Below, in pieces: positions 9,371 to 17,968 of a stretch of 64,000 nt of DNA. Position 1 is the stretch's first letter, and each line of letters starts with the position of its first letter. The notes under the pieces are model-generated. The model ran no database searches, had not been told where the DNA came from, and worked only from the letters and a program-made list of their open reading frames with translations. This DNA comes from Bifidobacterium leontopitheci. GTDB taxonomy: Bacteria; Actinomycetota; Actinomycetes; Actinomycetales; Bifidobacteriaceae. The position numbers were made by a program, and so were the translations under genes. The stretch is from NCBI RefSeq assembly GCF_009193355.1, contig NZ_WBVT01000006.1:1-64000 (forward strand), read 5' to 3'.

Positions 9371-10560
9371 GCCCCATGGGCTGGGCCTGGGCCGACCATA
9401 CACCGAACGCCGCGCACACCGACGGCCACGAGCATGACGGCGACTGCGACGCGGGCGGCGCCACGAACGGCACCAACCAGATCGGCGAGCTGTGCGCCGT
9501 GCTGGAGGCGTTGCGCGCGCATCCCGGCGCCGAGCCGCTCGTCATCGAAACCGATTCGCAGTACGCGATCAACTGCTCCACCAAGTGGGTGCACGGCTGG
9601 AAGAAGAACGGCTGGAAGAACTCGCAGAAGAAGCCGGTGAAGAACGCGGCGCTCATCAAGGCGATCGACGCGGAGCTGACGCGGCGACCCGGCTCGGTGC
9701 GGTTCGTGTGGGTCAAGGGCCATGCGGGCAACACCGGCAACGAGAAGGTCGACGAGCTGGCGCGTACGTACGCCGGCGACTGCCGCAGCGGCGTACGGGA
9801 GGGGTATCTGCCGTTGGAGGGCTGGCAGTCGCTGCTGGCGAGCGAGTATGCGAAGGGCACGCACGTGCCCGAGGACGCGCAGATGCTGATGGACGGCCGG
9901 ATTTCGGCGGACGAATATCATCTCGGCCGCGGCGAGGAGTCCGGCGGGGCATCCACCGGATCGTCGGCTGCCGCGTCCTCCGGCAAACGGCAGGTCGGCG
10001 GTGCCGGTAAGCCGTCGCTCGCCGATCTGCTCGCCGAGCCGGAAGGTGTACCGGAACTGTACGGCGGCAAGGATCACGATGCTGCCACGCCATCGGACAA
10101 GGCGACGAACGCCGCGACCGCGCAGACGACGGCGGGTGCCTCGCCGGATGTCACGCACGCTGTGATATCTAACGCGACGACCGCTGTTCCGGCAGGCACC
10201 ACGGCAGACGATGCCACCGCTGCCACGACAGACGGCACCACCGATGTCACGGCGAGCGCCAGCCGTGACAGTCGGTCCGCCGCAACGCCAGCGACACAGC
10301 AGCGACCGCAGCAGGCAGCCGGAGTCGCACCGACATCAGGCGACAGCGCCACGCCCACGCCTGCCGCAACGCAGCCGACCGGCGGACTGCGCCCGACCGC
10401 GCTCGCGGTCTCGGGCACGTTGCGTTTCTCTCCCCCGCCGTCATCAAGCCCCACGTATGACGGCAGGCCGCGCGTCATCCACGGACTGGTCGCCGTGGAC
10501 GGCTATGTGAACGGCGACGGCACGATCACGATCGGCGACGCGACGTTCTACATGCGTTGA
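9322..10560 (+). CDS. RNase HI-family protein with long disordered extension
   Basis: Predicted to cleave the RNA strand of RNA:DNA hybrids. 412 residues. The N-terminal 150 form an RNase H fold with the acidic set D8, E56 (QIGEL), D78 (VIETDSQYA), and GHAGNTGNEKVDELA carrying the His and last Asp. A His/Asp-rich insertion (about 25-45) replaces the usual loop between strands 1 and 2. From about 190 to 375 the chain is low-complexity Ala/Thr/Ser/Pro, followed by a conserved-looking end (RVIHGLVAVDGYVNGDGTITIG). Plain RNase HI is about 150 residues, so the extension is notable. The second-copy start has lost the GGAG of the first copy, so translation may rely on coupling to the mini-ORF. No stronger symbol than an rnhA-like assignment is justified. 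Confidence 0.85.
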   Translation: MTITVSTDGSALGNPNGPMGWAWADHTPNAAHTDGHEHDGDCDAGGATNGTNQIGELCAVLEALRAHPGAEPLVIETDSQYAINCSTKWVHGWKKNGWKNSQKKPVKNAALIKAIDAELTRRPGSVRFVWVKGHAGNTGNEKVDELARTYAGDCRSGVREGYLPLEGWQSLLASEYAKGTHVPEDAQMLMDGRISADEYHLGRGEESGGASTGSSAAASSGKRQVGGAGKPSLADLLAEPEGVPELYGGKDHDAATPSDKATNAATAQTTAGASPDVTHAVISNATTAVPAGTTADDATAATTDGTTDVTASASRDSRSAATPATQQRPQQAAGVAPTSGDSATPTPAATQPTGGLRPTALAVSGTLRFSPPPSSSPTYDGRPRVIHGLVAVDGYVNGDGTITIGDATFYMR

Positions 10561-10562
10561 GA

Positions 10563-10592
10563 CGCCGCTGCGTGCGGTATCGCACGGCGGCG
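10563..10592 (+). terminator. GC-rich hairpin after the RNase H gene
   Basis: acgccgc..gcggcgt arms a few nt after the stop. No U-run, so termination is uncertain. Confidence 0.35.
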
Positions 10593-10707
10593 TGTTCCCG
10601 TACAGCGGACGGACGTCGGCGGCCGTCAGACATGTCGATAATATAGAGGTGGGTTCGAGACGCCGCTCCGGCGCCGACGAATGCAGCACTATCGAAGGAG
10701 TTACGTT

Positions 10708-11406
10708 ATGGATAAGGCACAGCAGGACGCGCTGAAGAAGGCGGCTGGCATCGAAGCCGCCAAGCTGATCGAGAACGGCATGATCGCGGGCCTCGGCACC
10801 GGCTCCACGGTCCGCTTCCTGGTGGACGAGCTCGGCCGCCGCGTCAAGGAGGAGGGCCTCGAGTTCACGGGCGTCACCACCTCCCGCCGCACGCAGGAGC
10901 AGGCCGAAGGCTACGGCATCAAGATCGTCGACATCGATGACGTCGACCACATCGACATCACCATCGATGGCGCCGACGAGGTCGACAAGAACTTCAACGG
11001 CATCAAGGGCGGCGGCGCGGCCCTGCTGTGGGAGAAGATCGTGGCGACGAACTCCAACAAGATCGTGTGGATCGTGGACGAGTCCAAGGTCGTGGACACC
11101 ATCGGCAAGTTCCCGCTGCCGGTCGAGGTGATCCCGTTCGGCGCCGGCCACGTGATCAAGCGCTTCGAGGCGCGCGGCTACAAGCCGACGCTGCGTCTGG
11201 ACGCCGAGGGCAAGCCGGTGCGCACCGATGAGAACAACTACGTGGTCGACCTGCACCTCGACCGCATCGACCACCCGCAGGACCTGGCCGAAGACCTCAT
11301 CACCACGGTCGGCGTCGTGGAGCACGGCCTGTTCCTCAACATGGTGGACAAGGTCATCGTCGGCGACCCGGACGGCCCGCGTGTGATGACCAACAGCAAC
11401 AAGTGA
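10708..11406 (+). CDS. rpiA: Ribose-5-phosphate isomerase A
   Basis: Interconverts ribose-5-phosphate and ribulose-5-phosphate in the pentose phosphate part of the bifid shunt. The 232-residue protein carries family motifs [16 protein letters not shown] (phosphate loop), [24 protein letters not shown] (active site, split by position) and the C-terminal DGPRVMTN. The ATG at 10708 has a good GGAG ribosome binding site 8 nt upstream (gaaggagttacgtt); an upstream in-frame ATG at 10681 does not. A GATAATATA -10-like element lies at about 10637-10645. Length is normal for the family. Confidence 0.96.
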   Translation: MDKAQQDALKKAAGIEAAKLIENGMIAGLGTGSTVRFLVDELGRRVKEEGLEFTGVTTSRRTQEQAEGYGIKIVDIDDVDHIDITIDGADEVDKNFNGIKGGGAALLWEKIVATNSNKIVWIVDESKVVDTIGKFPLPVEVIPFGAGHVIKRFEARGYKPTLRLDAEGKPVRTDENNYVVDLHLDRIDHPQDLAEDLITTVGVVEHGLFLNMVDKVIVGDPDGPRVMTNSNK

Positions 11407-11446
11407 CGTCGCACTAGCGAAACGACACTAGCGAAACAGCACAGGC

Positions 11447-11476
11447 GCGCCGGATATCGGACACGGTATCCGGCGC
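11447..11476 (+). terminator. Hairpin after rpiA
   Basis: gcgccggata / tatccggcgc perfect arms with a short loop, 40 nt after the rpiA stop. Only TT follows, so it is a weak intrinsic terminator. Confidence 0.5.
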
Positions 11477-11523
11477 GTTCGCATATCCGGACCGCCACTC
11501 CAGTCGTCTCGCCACGCTCCCCC

Positions 11524-11797
11524 GAGTACGCTCCGTCGATATTTCCCAACCGACCGTACCCGAATCGCCCTCTCCGAGTACGGTTTGTCGAAAACTCTGA
11601 ACGGACCGTACTCGTAACTACACCTCCGGGTACGTTCCGTCACCATTTCCCAACCGACCGTACTCAAACCGACCTCTACGAGTACGTTCCGTCAAGAATT
11701 GTCAACGAAACGTACCCAAACCAACCTCCCCGAGTACGTTCCGTCGAAAATCCTGAACCGACCGTACTCAAACCGACCTCCCCGAGTACGGTCGGTT
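11524..11797. repeat. Palindromic repeat array 2 (GTACG family), 5.5 units
   Basis: Five full units with the same arm-spacer-inverted-arm layout as array 1, then a terminal half unit (gagtacggtcggt). Linkers here are mostly of the aaaccgacctcccc type. It occupies the convergent gap between rpiA (+) and the bS22-like gene (-). Arrays 1 and 2 both end in a half unit of the G-T-C-G-G variant. Confidence 0.9.
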
Positions 11798-11834
11798 GGG
11801 TGAGTGCGGCGGAATCCGGAGGACGCGGGGATAA

Positions 11835-11875
11835 GAAAAGCCCTCCTGCGAATCTTGCGATTCGCGGGAGGGCTT
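11835..11875 (-). terminator. Intrinsic terminator of the bS22-like gene
   Basis: On the minus strand, agccctcccgcgaat pairs with attcgcaggagggct and is followed by TTTTC. It starts about 25 nt after the stop codon. Confidence 0.8.
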
Positions 11876-11899
11876 GGGCTCACCGAGTGAGCGAAAAGA

Positions 11900-11989
11900 C
11901 TACTTGCGCTGGTGGCGAGTCTTACGCAGCAGTTTGCGGTGCTTCTTCTTGCTCATCCGCTTGCGGCGCTTCTTGATGACCGAACCCAT
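11900..11989 (-). CDS. bS22-like / AURKAIP1-COX24-domain small ribosomal protein
   Basis: A 29-residue, extremely basic peptide: starts MGSVIKKRRKRMSKKKHRK and ends LLRKTRHQRK. This matches the short actinobacterial AURKAIP1/COX24-domain proteins, which in mycobacteria are the ribosomal protein bS22 bound to the small subunit. It starts at ATG with a strong GGGAGG ribosome binding site 6 nt upstream and is followed by an intrinsic terminator. The start, stop, ribosome binding site and terminator are seen directly; the ribosomal role is inferred from the family. Confidence 0.88.
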   Translation of the reverse strand: MGSVIKKRRKRMSKKKHRKLLRKTRHQRK

Positions 11990-12092
11990 CGTCAGCCTCC
12001 CTTAGTCGTGTAAAGTTTGCAACTTGCCCAATGGTACACGCATTGACGGACTTACACGCCGAGACGGTTCATCAGGCGGCCGGCAACCCGCG

Positions 12093-12749
12093 TCACAGCG
12101 GGAACGAGGGGTAGAACCTCAGCACCGATTCCTTGCCTCCGGTCACCTCGAACACCGCCGTGTCGTTCTGCCACAATGCCGTAGCCTGCTTGCCGTCGGC
12201 GTCCGCATGCACGGTGTAGGTGCCGGTGGTCTTGCCGGAGACCTTGACGTTGCCGGATTTCAGCTCCTTGCCGGTCAGGTTCTCCGCGAGCGCATCATAC
12301 TGCTTCTTCGCCGTGTCGGAATCGGACCACTGGCCGACGATCACGGTGACGTCCTTGGACTTCGTGCCGGTCGAGTACGTGATCGTGTATTCCTCCAGCG
12401 GCGACGCGGACTGCCACGTCTCGCTGGTGCCCGCCTTGGTGCGCGCATAGTTGAGCACGCTGTCCGGCATGGCCTTGAGCAGTTCGGTCGCGTCGTCCGG
12501 CAGTTTCGTCGCCTTGATGCTCGGCTTGGTGGGCTCCTTCGCGGTCTGCTGCTGCACCTGCTCGACCTCATCGGTCTTGTTGAGTGCCCAGCCGGGCCAT
12601 ACGAACGCGGACAGCAACGCCAGCACGACGACCGCCGCCACGACGGTCATCACCGTGACCAGCTTGCCGTGCGACGGCGAGCGGCCATGAGGGTCGTGCG
12701 CAGAGGAGGGGGACGACGGAATCTGAGCGGTACTGCGAATCTGAGCCAT
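12093..12749 (-). CDS. Membrane-anchored hypothetical protein
   Basis: 218 residues with no family I recognise. A Ser/Pro/His-rich cytoplasmic N-terminus (1-28) is followed by one membrane helix (about 30-52, VTVMTVVAAVVVLALLSAFV) and an extracellular domain of about 160 residues rich in Thr/Lys, with alternating strands toward the end (YTITYSTG, VTVIVGQW, TYTVHADADG, AVFEVTGGKE). The single helix with a soluble C-terminal domain suggests a surface or cell-envelope role. A GACAAT box is 6 nt before the ATG, so the start may be leaderless. It is about 100 nt upstream of the bS22-like gene and back-to-back with radA. Confidence 0.75.
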   Translation of the reverse strand: MAQIRSTAQIPSSPSSAHDPHGRSPSHGKLVTVMTVVAAVVVLALLSAFVWPGWALNKTDEVEQVQQQTAKEPTKPSIKATKLPDDATELLKAMPDSVLNYARTKAGTSETWQSASPLEEYTITYSTGTKSKDVTVIVGQWSDSDTAKKQYDALAENLTGKELKSGNVKVSGKTTGTYTVHADADGKQATALWQNDTAVFEVTGGKESVLRFYPSFPL

Positions 12750-12831
12750 GGTGCGATTGTCTCACGGCCGCATGACGCGCACCCAACCGTCGCAATCAGC
12801 TGAATCCACCGGCCGCACCGACCGTGTGTGG

Positions 12832-12843
12832 TAGTGTCGCGGT
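12832..12843 (+). promoter_or_regulatory. Probable leaderless promoter of radA
   Basis: TAGTGT, preceded by a TG-type extended element, ends 6 nt before the radA ATG, leaving no room for a ribosome binding site. No convincing -35 is seen. Confidence 0.5.
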
Positions 12844-14247
12844 ATGGCGAAATCGACGACGCGGTACGTATGCAGCGAATGTGGTTGGGACGGTCTCAAA
12901 TGGGTGGGCCGCTGTCCGCAATGCGGCCAGTGGGGCACGGTCGAGGAGTTTCATGAGGCCCGGCCGGCCGCCACATCGTCGCGTACGGCGGCACCCGGCC
13001 GCACGTCGCGTACGCAGGCGGCGACGGCGACCGCCATCAGCGCCGCGACGCCGATCACGCAGGTCGACACGTCCACGGCGGCGCGGCTGGCGACCGGCTT
13101 CGGCGAGTTCGACCGTGTGCTCGGCGGCGGCATCGTGCCCGGCTCGGTGGTCCTGATCGCCGGCGAGCCGGGCATCGGCAAGTCGACGCTGCTGCTCGAG
13201 ACGGCCGGCAACATCGCCGCCGCACGGCCGGACGGCAAGGTCCTGTACCTTTCCGGCGAGGAGTCGCAGGCGCAGGTGCGGCTGCGTGCCGCACGCATCA
13301 ACGCGATGGAGCCGAACCTGCTACTCGCCTCCACCACCGACCTGGCCACCGTGCTGGGGCTGATCGAGCGGGAACGGCCGACGCTGGCGATCGTGGATTC
13401 GGCGCAGACCATCGTCTCGCAGGACGTGGATGGCATCTCCGGCGGCTCCACGCAGGTGCGCGAGGTGGCAAGCGCACTGATTGACACGGCGAAGACACTG
13501 GATGTGCCGGTGCTGCTGGTCGGGCACGTCACCAAGGACGGCTCGATCGCCGGTCCGCGCACGCTCGAACACCTGGTGGATGTGGTCTGCCAGTTCGAGG
13601 GCGACGCGGAGACGGCGCTCAGGATGCTGCGCGCGGTGAAGAACCGCTTTGGGCCGACCGACGAGGTGGGCTGCTTCGACATGAGCGGCGAGGGCATCGA
13701 GGAGGTGAGCGACCCGTCCGGACTGTTCCTGTCATCGGCGGACGAGCAGGTGGAGGGTACGTGCGTCACGTTCACGCTGGACGGGCATCGCAGCCTGCCG
13801 ATCGAAATCCAGGCGCTGGTAACGAATTCGGTGCTGCCGACGCCGCGCCGCGCCGTGGTGGGCGTGGAGGCGAACCGCATCGCCATGCTCACCGCCGTGC
13901 TGTACCGGCACGGCAAGGTGAACCTGCTGGCGAACGACCTGTATGTGTCGACGATCGCCGGCGGACTGGCGAAGGAGCCGGCGTGCGATCTGGCGATCGT
14001 CGCCGCGTTGGCGAGCGCCGCGAAGGCGAAGCCGATCGTGCGGTCGATCTGCGCGATCGGCGAGATCTCGCTCACCGGGCAGATCCGCCCGGTGCCGCGG
14101 CTGGAGCATCGTCTGCGCGAGGCGGCGCGGCTGGGGTTCACCGTGGCCGTGGTGCCGCCGACGCGCAAGAAGGTTGCCATCGAGGGCTTGCGCATCGTCG
14201 AAGTGACGCACCTGCGCGACGCGTTGGATGCGCTGAAGGTGATCTGA
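12844..14247 (+). CDS. radA: DNA repair protein RadA (Sms)
   Basis: RecA-related branch-migration helicase that processes recombination intermediates. 467 residues: N-terminal four-cysteine zinc finger (CSECGWDGLKWVGRCPQC), Walker A GEPGIGKST, Walker B-like TLAIVDS, the RadA signature KNRFG, and a C-terminal Lon-protease-like domain (VVGVEANRIAMLTAVL, GEISLTGQIRPV). Length is standard. It converges with ribF, with 3 bp between the stop codons. Confidence 0.97.
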   Translation: MAKSTTRYVCSECGWDGLKWVGRCPQCGQWGTVEEFHEARPAATSSRTAAPGRTSRTQAATATAISAATPITQVDTSTAARLATGFGEFDRVLGGGIVPGSVVLIAGEPGIGKSTLLLETAGNIAAARPDGKVLYLSGEESQAQVRLRAARINAMEPNLLLASTTDLATVLGLIERERPTLAIVDSAQTIVSQDVDGISGGSTQVREVASALIDTAKTLDVPVLLVGHVTKDGSIAGPRTLEHLVDVVCQFEGDAETALRMLRAVKNRFGPTDEVGCFDMSGEGIEEVSDPSGLFLSSADEQVEGTCVTFTLDGHRSLPIEIQALVTNSVLPTPRRAVVGVEANRIAMLTAVLYRHGKVNLLANDLYVSTIAGGLAKEPACDLAIVAALASAAKAKPIVRSICAIGEISLTGQIRPVPRLEHRLREAARLGFTVAVVPPTRKKVAIEGLRIVEVTHLRDALDALKVI

Positions 14248-14250
14248 TGG

Positions 14251-15498
14251 TCAGCGGGCGGTGATGCGCAGGGTCTCCTGCACGTTGCGCCTGAGTTCCG
14301 CGGCGAGCTCGTCGGCTCCGGCGAACCGCACCTGCGGGCGCAGGAATCCGGCGAATTCGACGCGCACGTCGTGATCGTACAGGTCGAGCCAGTCGTCGGT
14401 GACGGCGTAGGCTTCGACCACGCGCTCGTTGAGGCCGGTCTTTTCGCTGAATGTCGGCTTGGTGCCGATCGAGATGGCGGCCGGCCAGCGGTACGGCGAG
14501 TCAGCTGCCAGACGTGCGACGCTCATGCCCGGATCGTACGTGTGCGGAATCGCCGGGCTCACGGTCTCGGCCGTCTCATCGTCATTCGCAGCCGCAACCG
14601 CCGCCCCGGACGGCCCCAGGTCGATCAGCCAGCCGGCGTACACGCCGTCCACCGGGATGTACCCTTCGATGTCGCTGCCCAGGTTCGCGGTCGGGAAGCC
14701 GATCGTGCGGCCGCGTTCCTCCCCGTGCACGACCGTGCCCTCGATGCCGTGCGGCTCGCCGAGGATCTCGGCTGCCGCCTGCACGCGGCCCTGCGAAAGC
14801 ATGTAGCGCACGTTCGTGGAACTCCACACGCGCACGTCCTTCGCCTGCAGCTTCTTGCTCCACGCGCGCTTCTCCGCCTTGCTCATGCCTTCGGTCGGGT
14901 CCTTCGGCTCGCCCGGCTCGGCGGGCATCTGCGGTTTGGCATCGACCGGCACACGCACGTGGCCGGGGCCGCGGTCGTCGACCACGTCGAGCTCGAACAC
15001 GCCGAACGCCTGCGCGTACAGGTTGATGGCCTTGAGGTCACCCGCACGGTTGGCGCCGAGCGCGGCGTCCTCGCCGAGCACCATCGTGCGCATGCCGAGC
15101 TTTCCGACCATCTGGCCGAGGAAGAACCGGTACGATTTCGCGGCGAACGCCAGCGTGTAGCGCACGACCAGCACATGGTCCACGCCCATCTCCTGCATGA
15201 CGCGCAGCCGCTGGTCCACGCCGGTGAGCGCGAGCGCGTCCACGAACCCGGCCGGCGGCTCCATGCCGTCATGCGTTTTCGCGTATCCGTGCACCACGCC
15301 CGGGCGCGGGTCGAACATCACCACCGCGGAGATCGCGTCGTGCTTCTTCGCCAGTTCCACGACGCGGCGGATGACGGTCCGGTGCCCCCGGTGCATGCCG
15401 TCGAACACGCCCACCGTGACGATGGAGCGTTTGCCGGTGCTCAGGGTGGGCCATTCGACCAGGCCGGTGGCGTCCGGAGTGAGATTCGTGACTTTCAT
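14251..15498 (-). CDS. ribF: Bifunctional riboflavin kinase / FAD synthetase
   Basis: Makes FMN from riboflavin and ATP, and FAD from FMN and ATP. 415 residues: nucleotidyltransferase domain at the N-terminus with GVFDGMHRGH, and a riboflavin kinase domain in the C-terminal third (GRTIGFPTANLG, VYAGWLIDLG). It is longer than the usual 310-340 because of a charged insert around 170-215 and a Gly/Ala/Glu-rich insert around 300-325. The ATG has an AAAGGAAC ribosome binding site. It is the last gene of the rbfA-truB-ribF run. Confidence 0.95.
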   Translation of the reverse strand: MKVTNLTPDATGLVEWPTLSTGKRSIVTVGVFDGMHRGHRTVIRRVVELAKKHDAISAVVMFDPRPGVVHGYAKTHDGMEPPAGFVDALALTGVDQRLRVMQEMGVDHVLVVRYTLAFAAKSYRFFLGQMVGKLGMRTMVLGEDAALGANRAGDLKAINLYAQAFGVFELDVVDDRGPGHVRVPVDAKPQMPAEPGEPKDPTEGMSKAEKRAWSKKLQAKDVRVWSSTNVRYMLSQGRVQAAAEILGEPHGIEGTVVHGEERGRTIGFPTANLGSDIEGYIPVDGVYAGWLIDLGPSGAAVAAANDDETAETVSPAIPHTYDPGMSVARLAADSPYRWPAAISIGTKPTFSEKTGLNERVVEAYAVTDDWLDLYDHDVRVEFAGFLRPQVRFAGADELAAELRRNVQETLRITAR

Positions 15499-15593
15499 GC
15501 TGTTCCTTTGATGGTTGTCTTGTCGTCCGTTGCGTGCCGCGCGTGCCGTATCCGCTGCCGTCGCCGGGCTGCGTCCGACATCAGCTTACCCGT

Positions 15594-16823
15594 TCAGCCG
15601 TTGGCGCGGAAGACGGTGACCGGCTTGGCGGCGCCGCGTTTCGCCCGTTCGACGAGCGCGACGACCTCGCCGGTGTCCGGCAGGTAGGCGGCGGCGGTTC
15701 CGCGGATGTCGTAGGGGATGCGCCGGCCGTACCGTAGATTGTCGGCGTCCTGCTCGGTGATGGCGAGCGTGGGCATGGCGGCTTCGGCTGCGGCGAGCAT
15801 GGGGATGATGCGTGTGCTGAGCGCGGCATCAGCGGCGGAACTGTCGTCTGCAGCGCCGTCTGTGGTCGGCTTGAGGTCGAACACCGCGCGGTTGCGTGTC
15901 TGTTCGACGCCGTTGCGGTCGGTGAACGTGTGCGGCTCGGCATGCGCGACGACGACGTTCGGATCGGTGACGTGGAAGCGGCCGATGCGTGTGCGACGCA
16001 GTCTGGTCAGGTAGCCGCCGGTGCCGAGCGTCGCGCCGAGGTCGCGGCCGAGCGCGCGGATGTAGGTGCCGGCCGAGCAGCTGACCCGCACGTCGAGGTC
16101 GATGACCGGGCGCAGCGAAGCCGTAGTCGTCGCAGCCGATGTCGCAGCCGCGGCTGGGTCGGTCAGCGGTTCGCCGGGGTGTGTGTCGCCGACGAAGCCG
16201 ACGCGCAAGTCAAGCACGGTGAATTCGCTGACGGTGATGCGCCGGGCTTTGAGTTCGACGTCACGACCGTCGCGGGCGAGGTCGTAGGCGCGCTGGCCGT
16301 TGATCTTGATGGCCGAGTACGTGTTCGGGATCTGGTCGATGTCGCCGGTGAAACGCGCGGCGATGACCTGGGCGATGAGCTGGCGCAAGGTGGCTGCGGC
16401 CACTGGACCACCCTCAGTCGGCTGTGCCGACAGCTCCCGCCAGCGGGAGCGGAACTCGGCGATGGCGGCCGCTGCTGCGTCGGCGACATCAGCGATCGCG
16501 TCGGCCGAATCGGCGACGTCCGGCACGTCGATGAACTCGCCGTCGGCGTCGTCGGTGGTGGTGGCCTGGCCGAGTCTGATGGTGGCCTCGTAGGTCTTGT
16601 CGTGTTCGACGATGTGGTTGAGCAGCCGTGTGGCGTCCCCGAAGCCGAGCACGAGTACGCCGGTGGCCATCGGGTCGAGCGTGCCCGCATGGCCGACCTT
16701 CTTGGTGTGCAGCAGCCTGCGTGAGGCGGCCACCACGTCATGGCTGGTGACGCCGCGCGGCTTGTCGACGATCAGCATCCCGGATTCGGGGATGGTTCGC
16801 TGCCCTCCGGCTTGTGCGGTCAC
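15594..16823 (-). CDS. truB: tRNA pseudouridine(55) synthase TruB
   Basis: Forms pseudouridine-55 in the T-loop of tRNAs. 409 residues with KPRGVTSHDVV, the catalytic motif GHAGTLDPMATGVLVLG (Asp about residue 50) and the later YIRALGRDLG motif. The family usually has about 300 residues; the excess comes from Ala/Asp-rich inserts (about 90-115 and 205-230) and a long C-terminal PUA-like region. I chose the GTG at 16823 because an AAGGGAG lies 9 nt before it. Longer in-frame starts reach 16856 but lack a ribosome binding site. It lies between rbfA and ribF. Confidence 0.92.
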   Translation of the reverse strand: MTAQAGGQRTIPESGMLIVDKPRGVTSHDVVAASRRLLHTKKVGHAGTLDPMATGVLVLGFGDATRLLNHIVEHDKTYEATIRLGQATTTDDADGEFIDVPDVADSADAIADVADAAAAAIAEFRSRWRELSAQPTEGGPVAAATLRQLIAQVIAARFTGDIDQIPNTYSAIKINGQRAYDLARDGRDVELKARRITVSEFTVLDLRVGFVGDTHPGEPLTDPAAAATSAATTTASLRPVIDLDVRVSCSAGTYIRALGRDLGATLGTGGYLTRLRRTRIGRFHVTDPNVVVAHAEPHTFTDRNGVEQTRNRAVFDLKPTTDGAADDSSAADAALSTRIIPMLAAAEAAMPTLAITEQDADNLRYGRRIPYDIRGTAAAYLPDTGEVVALVERAKRGAAKPVTVFRANG

Positions 16824-16888
16824 AGGCTGGTTCTCCCTTCTCATGCGGGGCGCCACGCATCGGCGGCCCGGAGCCGCGGCAAGTGCGG

Positions 16889-17530
16889 TCAGTCCTGCTG
16901 GTCGCCGTCGGTCGTCGTGCCGGTCACCGCGTCGGCTTCCGCCTCGGCGTCGTCCTCGAGCGTCTCCACGCCGATGCCGTTGTCTTCGACGTCGTCGGCA
17001 GCAACGTCGTCGGCAGCAACGTCATCGCCCCAGTCGTCGGCTTCGTCGTCCCAGTCGTCGTCGCCGTCCTCGTCATCATCCCAGTCGTTGTCGCGCTCTT
17101 CGGGATGCTTGTACGGGTCGGCTTCGCCTGCGTACTGCGCGGTCTCGCGGGCCTTGGCCAGCTCGGCGTCGCGCTTGCGGGCGATGGCGAGGATGTCCTC
17201 GATCTCGTGCGCCTCGGTCGGCACCTCGTCGTAGATGAACTCGAGCTGCGGGGTGAGCCGCAGGCCGGCCTTGGTGCCGACGAGCGAACGCAGACGGCCC
17301 TTCGCCTGATTGAGCGCCTGCTGCGCGCGCTTGCGCTCGCCCTCCTCCTTGCCTTCGCGGCCAAGCTGGGTCCAGAAGACGCGGGCGATCTGCAGATCGT
17401 TGGTGACGCGCACTTCGGTGATGGTCACGTTCACCAGTCGCTTGTCGTGCAGCTGGGCCTCCATCGAGGATGCGATGACACGCTGGATGAGCGCCGCGAC
17501 TCGTGCCGCGCGCGGGTTCGTTCCTGCCAT
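16889..17530 (-). CDS. rbfA: Ribosome-binding factor A with acidic tail
   Basis: Assists 30S maturation and 16S rRNA 5'-end processing. The first 130 or so of 213 residues are a normal RbfA KH-type domain (RAARVAALIQRVIAS, the ITEVRVTNDLQ strand and FIYDEV). The remaining 80 are an acidic, Asp/Trp/Glu-rich low-complexity tail (DWDDDEDGDDDWDDEADDW). The ATG at 17530 has AAAGGA 6 nt upstream; a longer frame to 17560 lacks one. First gene of a run with truB and ribF, and separated from infB by an unrelated insertion. Confidence 0.93.
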   Translation of the reverse strand: MAGTNPRAARVAALIQRVIASSMEAQLHDKRLVNVTITEVRVTNDLQIARVFWTQLGREGKEEGERKRAQQALNQAKGRLRSLVGTKAGLRLTPQLEFIYDEVPTEAHEIEDILAIARKRDAELAKARETAQYAGEADPYKHPEERDNDWDDDEDGDDDWDDEADDWGDDVAADDVAADDVEDNGIGVETLEDDAEAEADAVTGTTTDGDQQD

Positions 17531-17587
17531 AGATGTTCCTTTGCCGTTCGGTGAATGCATGCAATCAAGTCTTCAGTCAAAAGAAGC

Positions 17588-17593
17588 ATTCTA
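17588..17593 (-). promoter_or_regulatory. Candidate -10 of rbfA-truB-ribF
   Basis: TAGAAT on the minus strand about 58 nt before the rbfA start. With infB separated by an opposite-strand gene, these three genes need their own promoter; no good -35 was seen. Confidence 0.4.
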
Positions 17594-17796
17594 CCGTAAG
17601 CCTGAGAGAACGGCAGGAGCGGGCTACCGGAACACCTCCTGTACCGGAATCTTCAGGGAACCGACCATATCCATCATGCGTCAGTTCATGTCGAGGTGCT
17701 TCGTTTGAAAATGAGCTCGTAATCCGGGGTGGTGCCTCACCGAAGGTGAGCGTGAAATCCTAGTCCTTTCCGGCTTGCGCCGTTTCGTCGCCATGC

Positions 17797-17833
17797 CGGT
17801 CCTGTCTTCCATAAGACAAGCCAAACAGGACCG
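17797..17833. repeat. Inverted repeat in the insertion between rbfA and the small secreted gene
   Basis: cggtcctgt / acaggaccg perfect 9-bp arms with an inner gtctt / aagac stem. The rest of 17594-17930 shows no gene that I can support. Confidence 0.5.
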
Positions 17834-17930
17834 ATACCGTTCGCGCTCATTCCCAATGAGGCATTACTATGCATTACGCGCTCAAAAAACGCGAGGCACG
17901 CCGATGACACTTCATCAATGAACATGGATG

Positions 17931-17936
17931 TACTAT
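17931..17936 (+). promoter_or_regulatory. Candidate -10 of the small secreted protein gene
   Basis: TACTAT about 33 nt before the chosen TTG start; the -35 region is not convincing. Confidence 0.35.
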
Positions 17937-17968
17937 GGTTTTTCCAATCAACGAGAAAGGAACCACCA

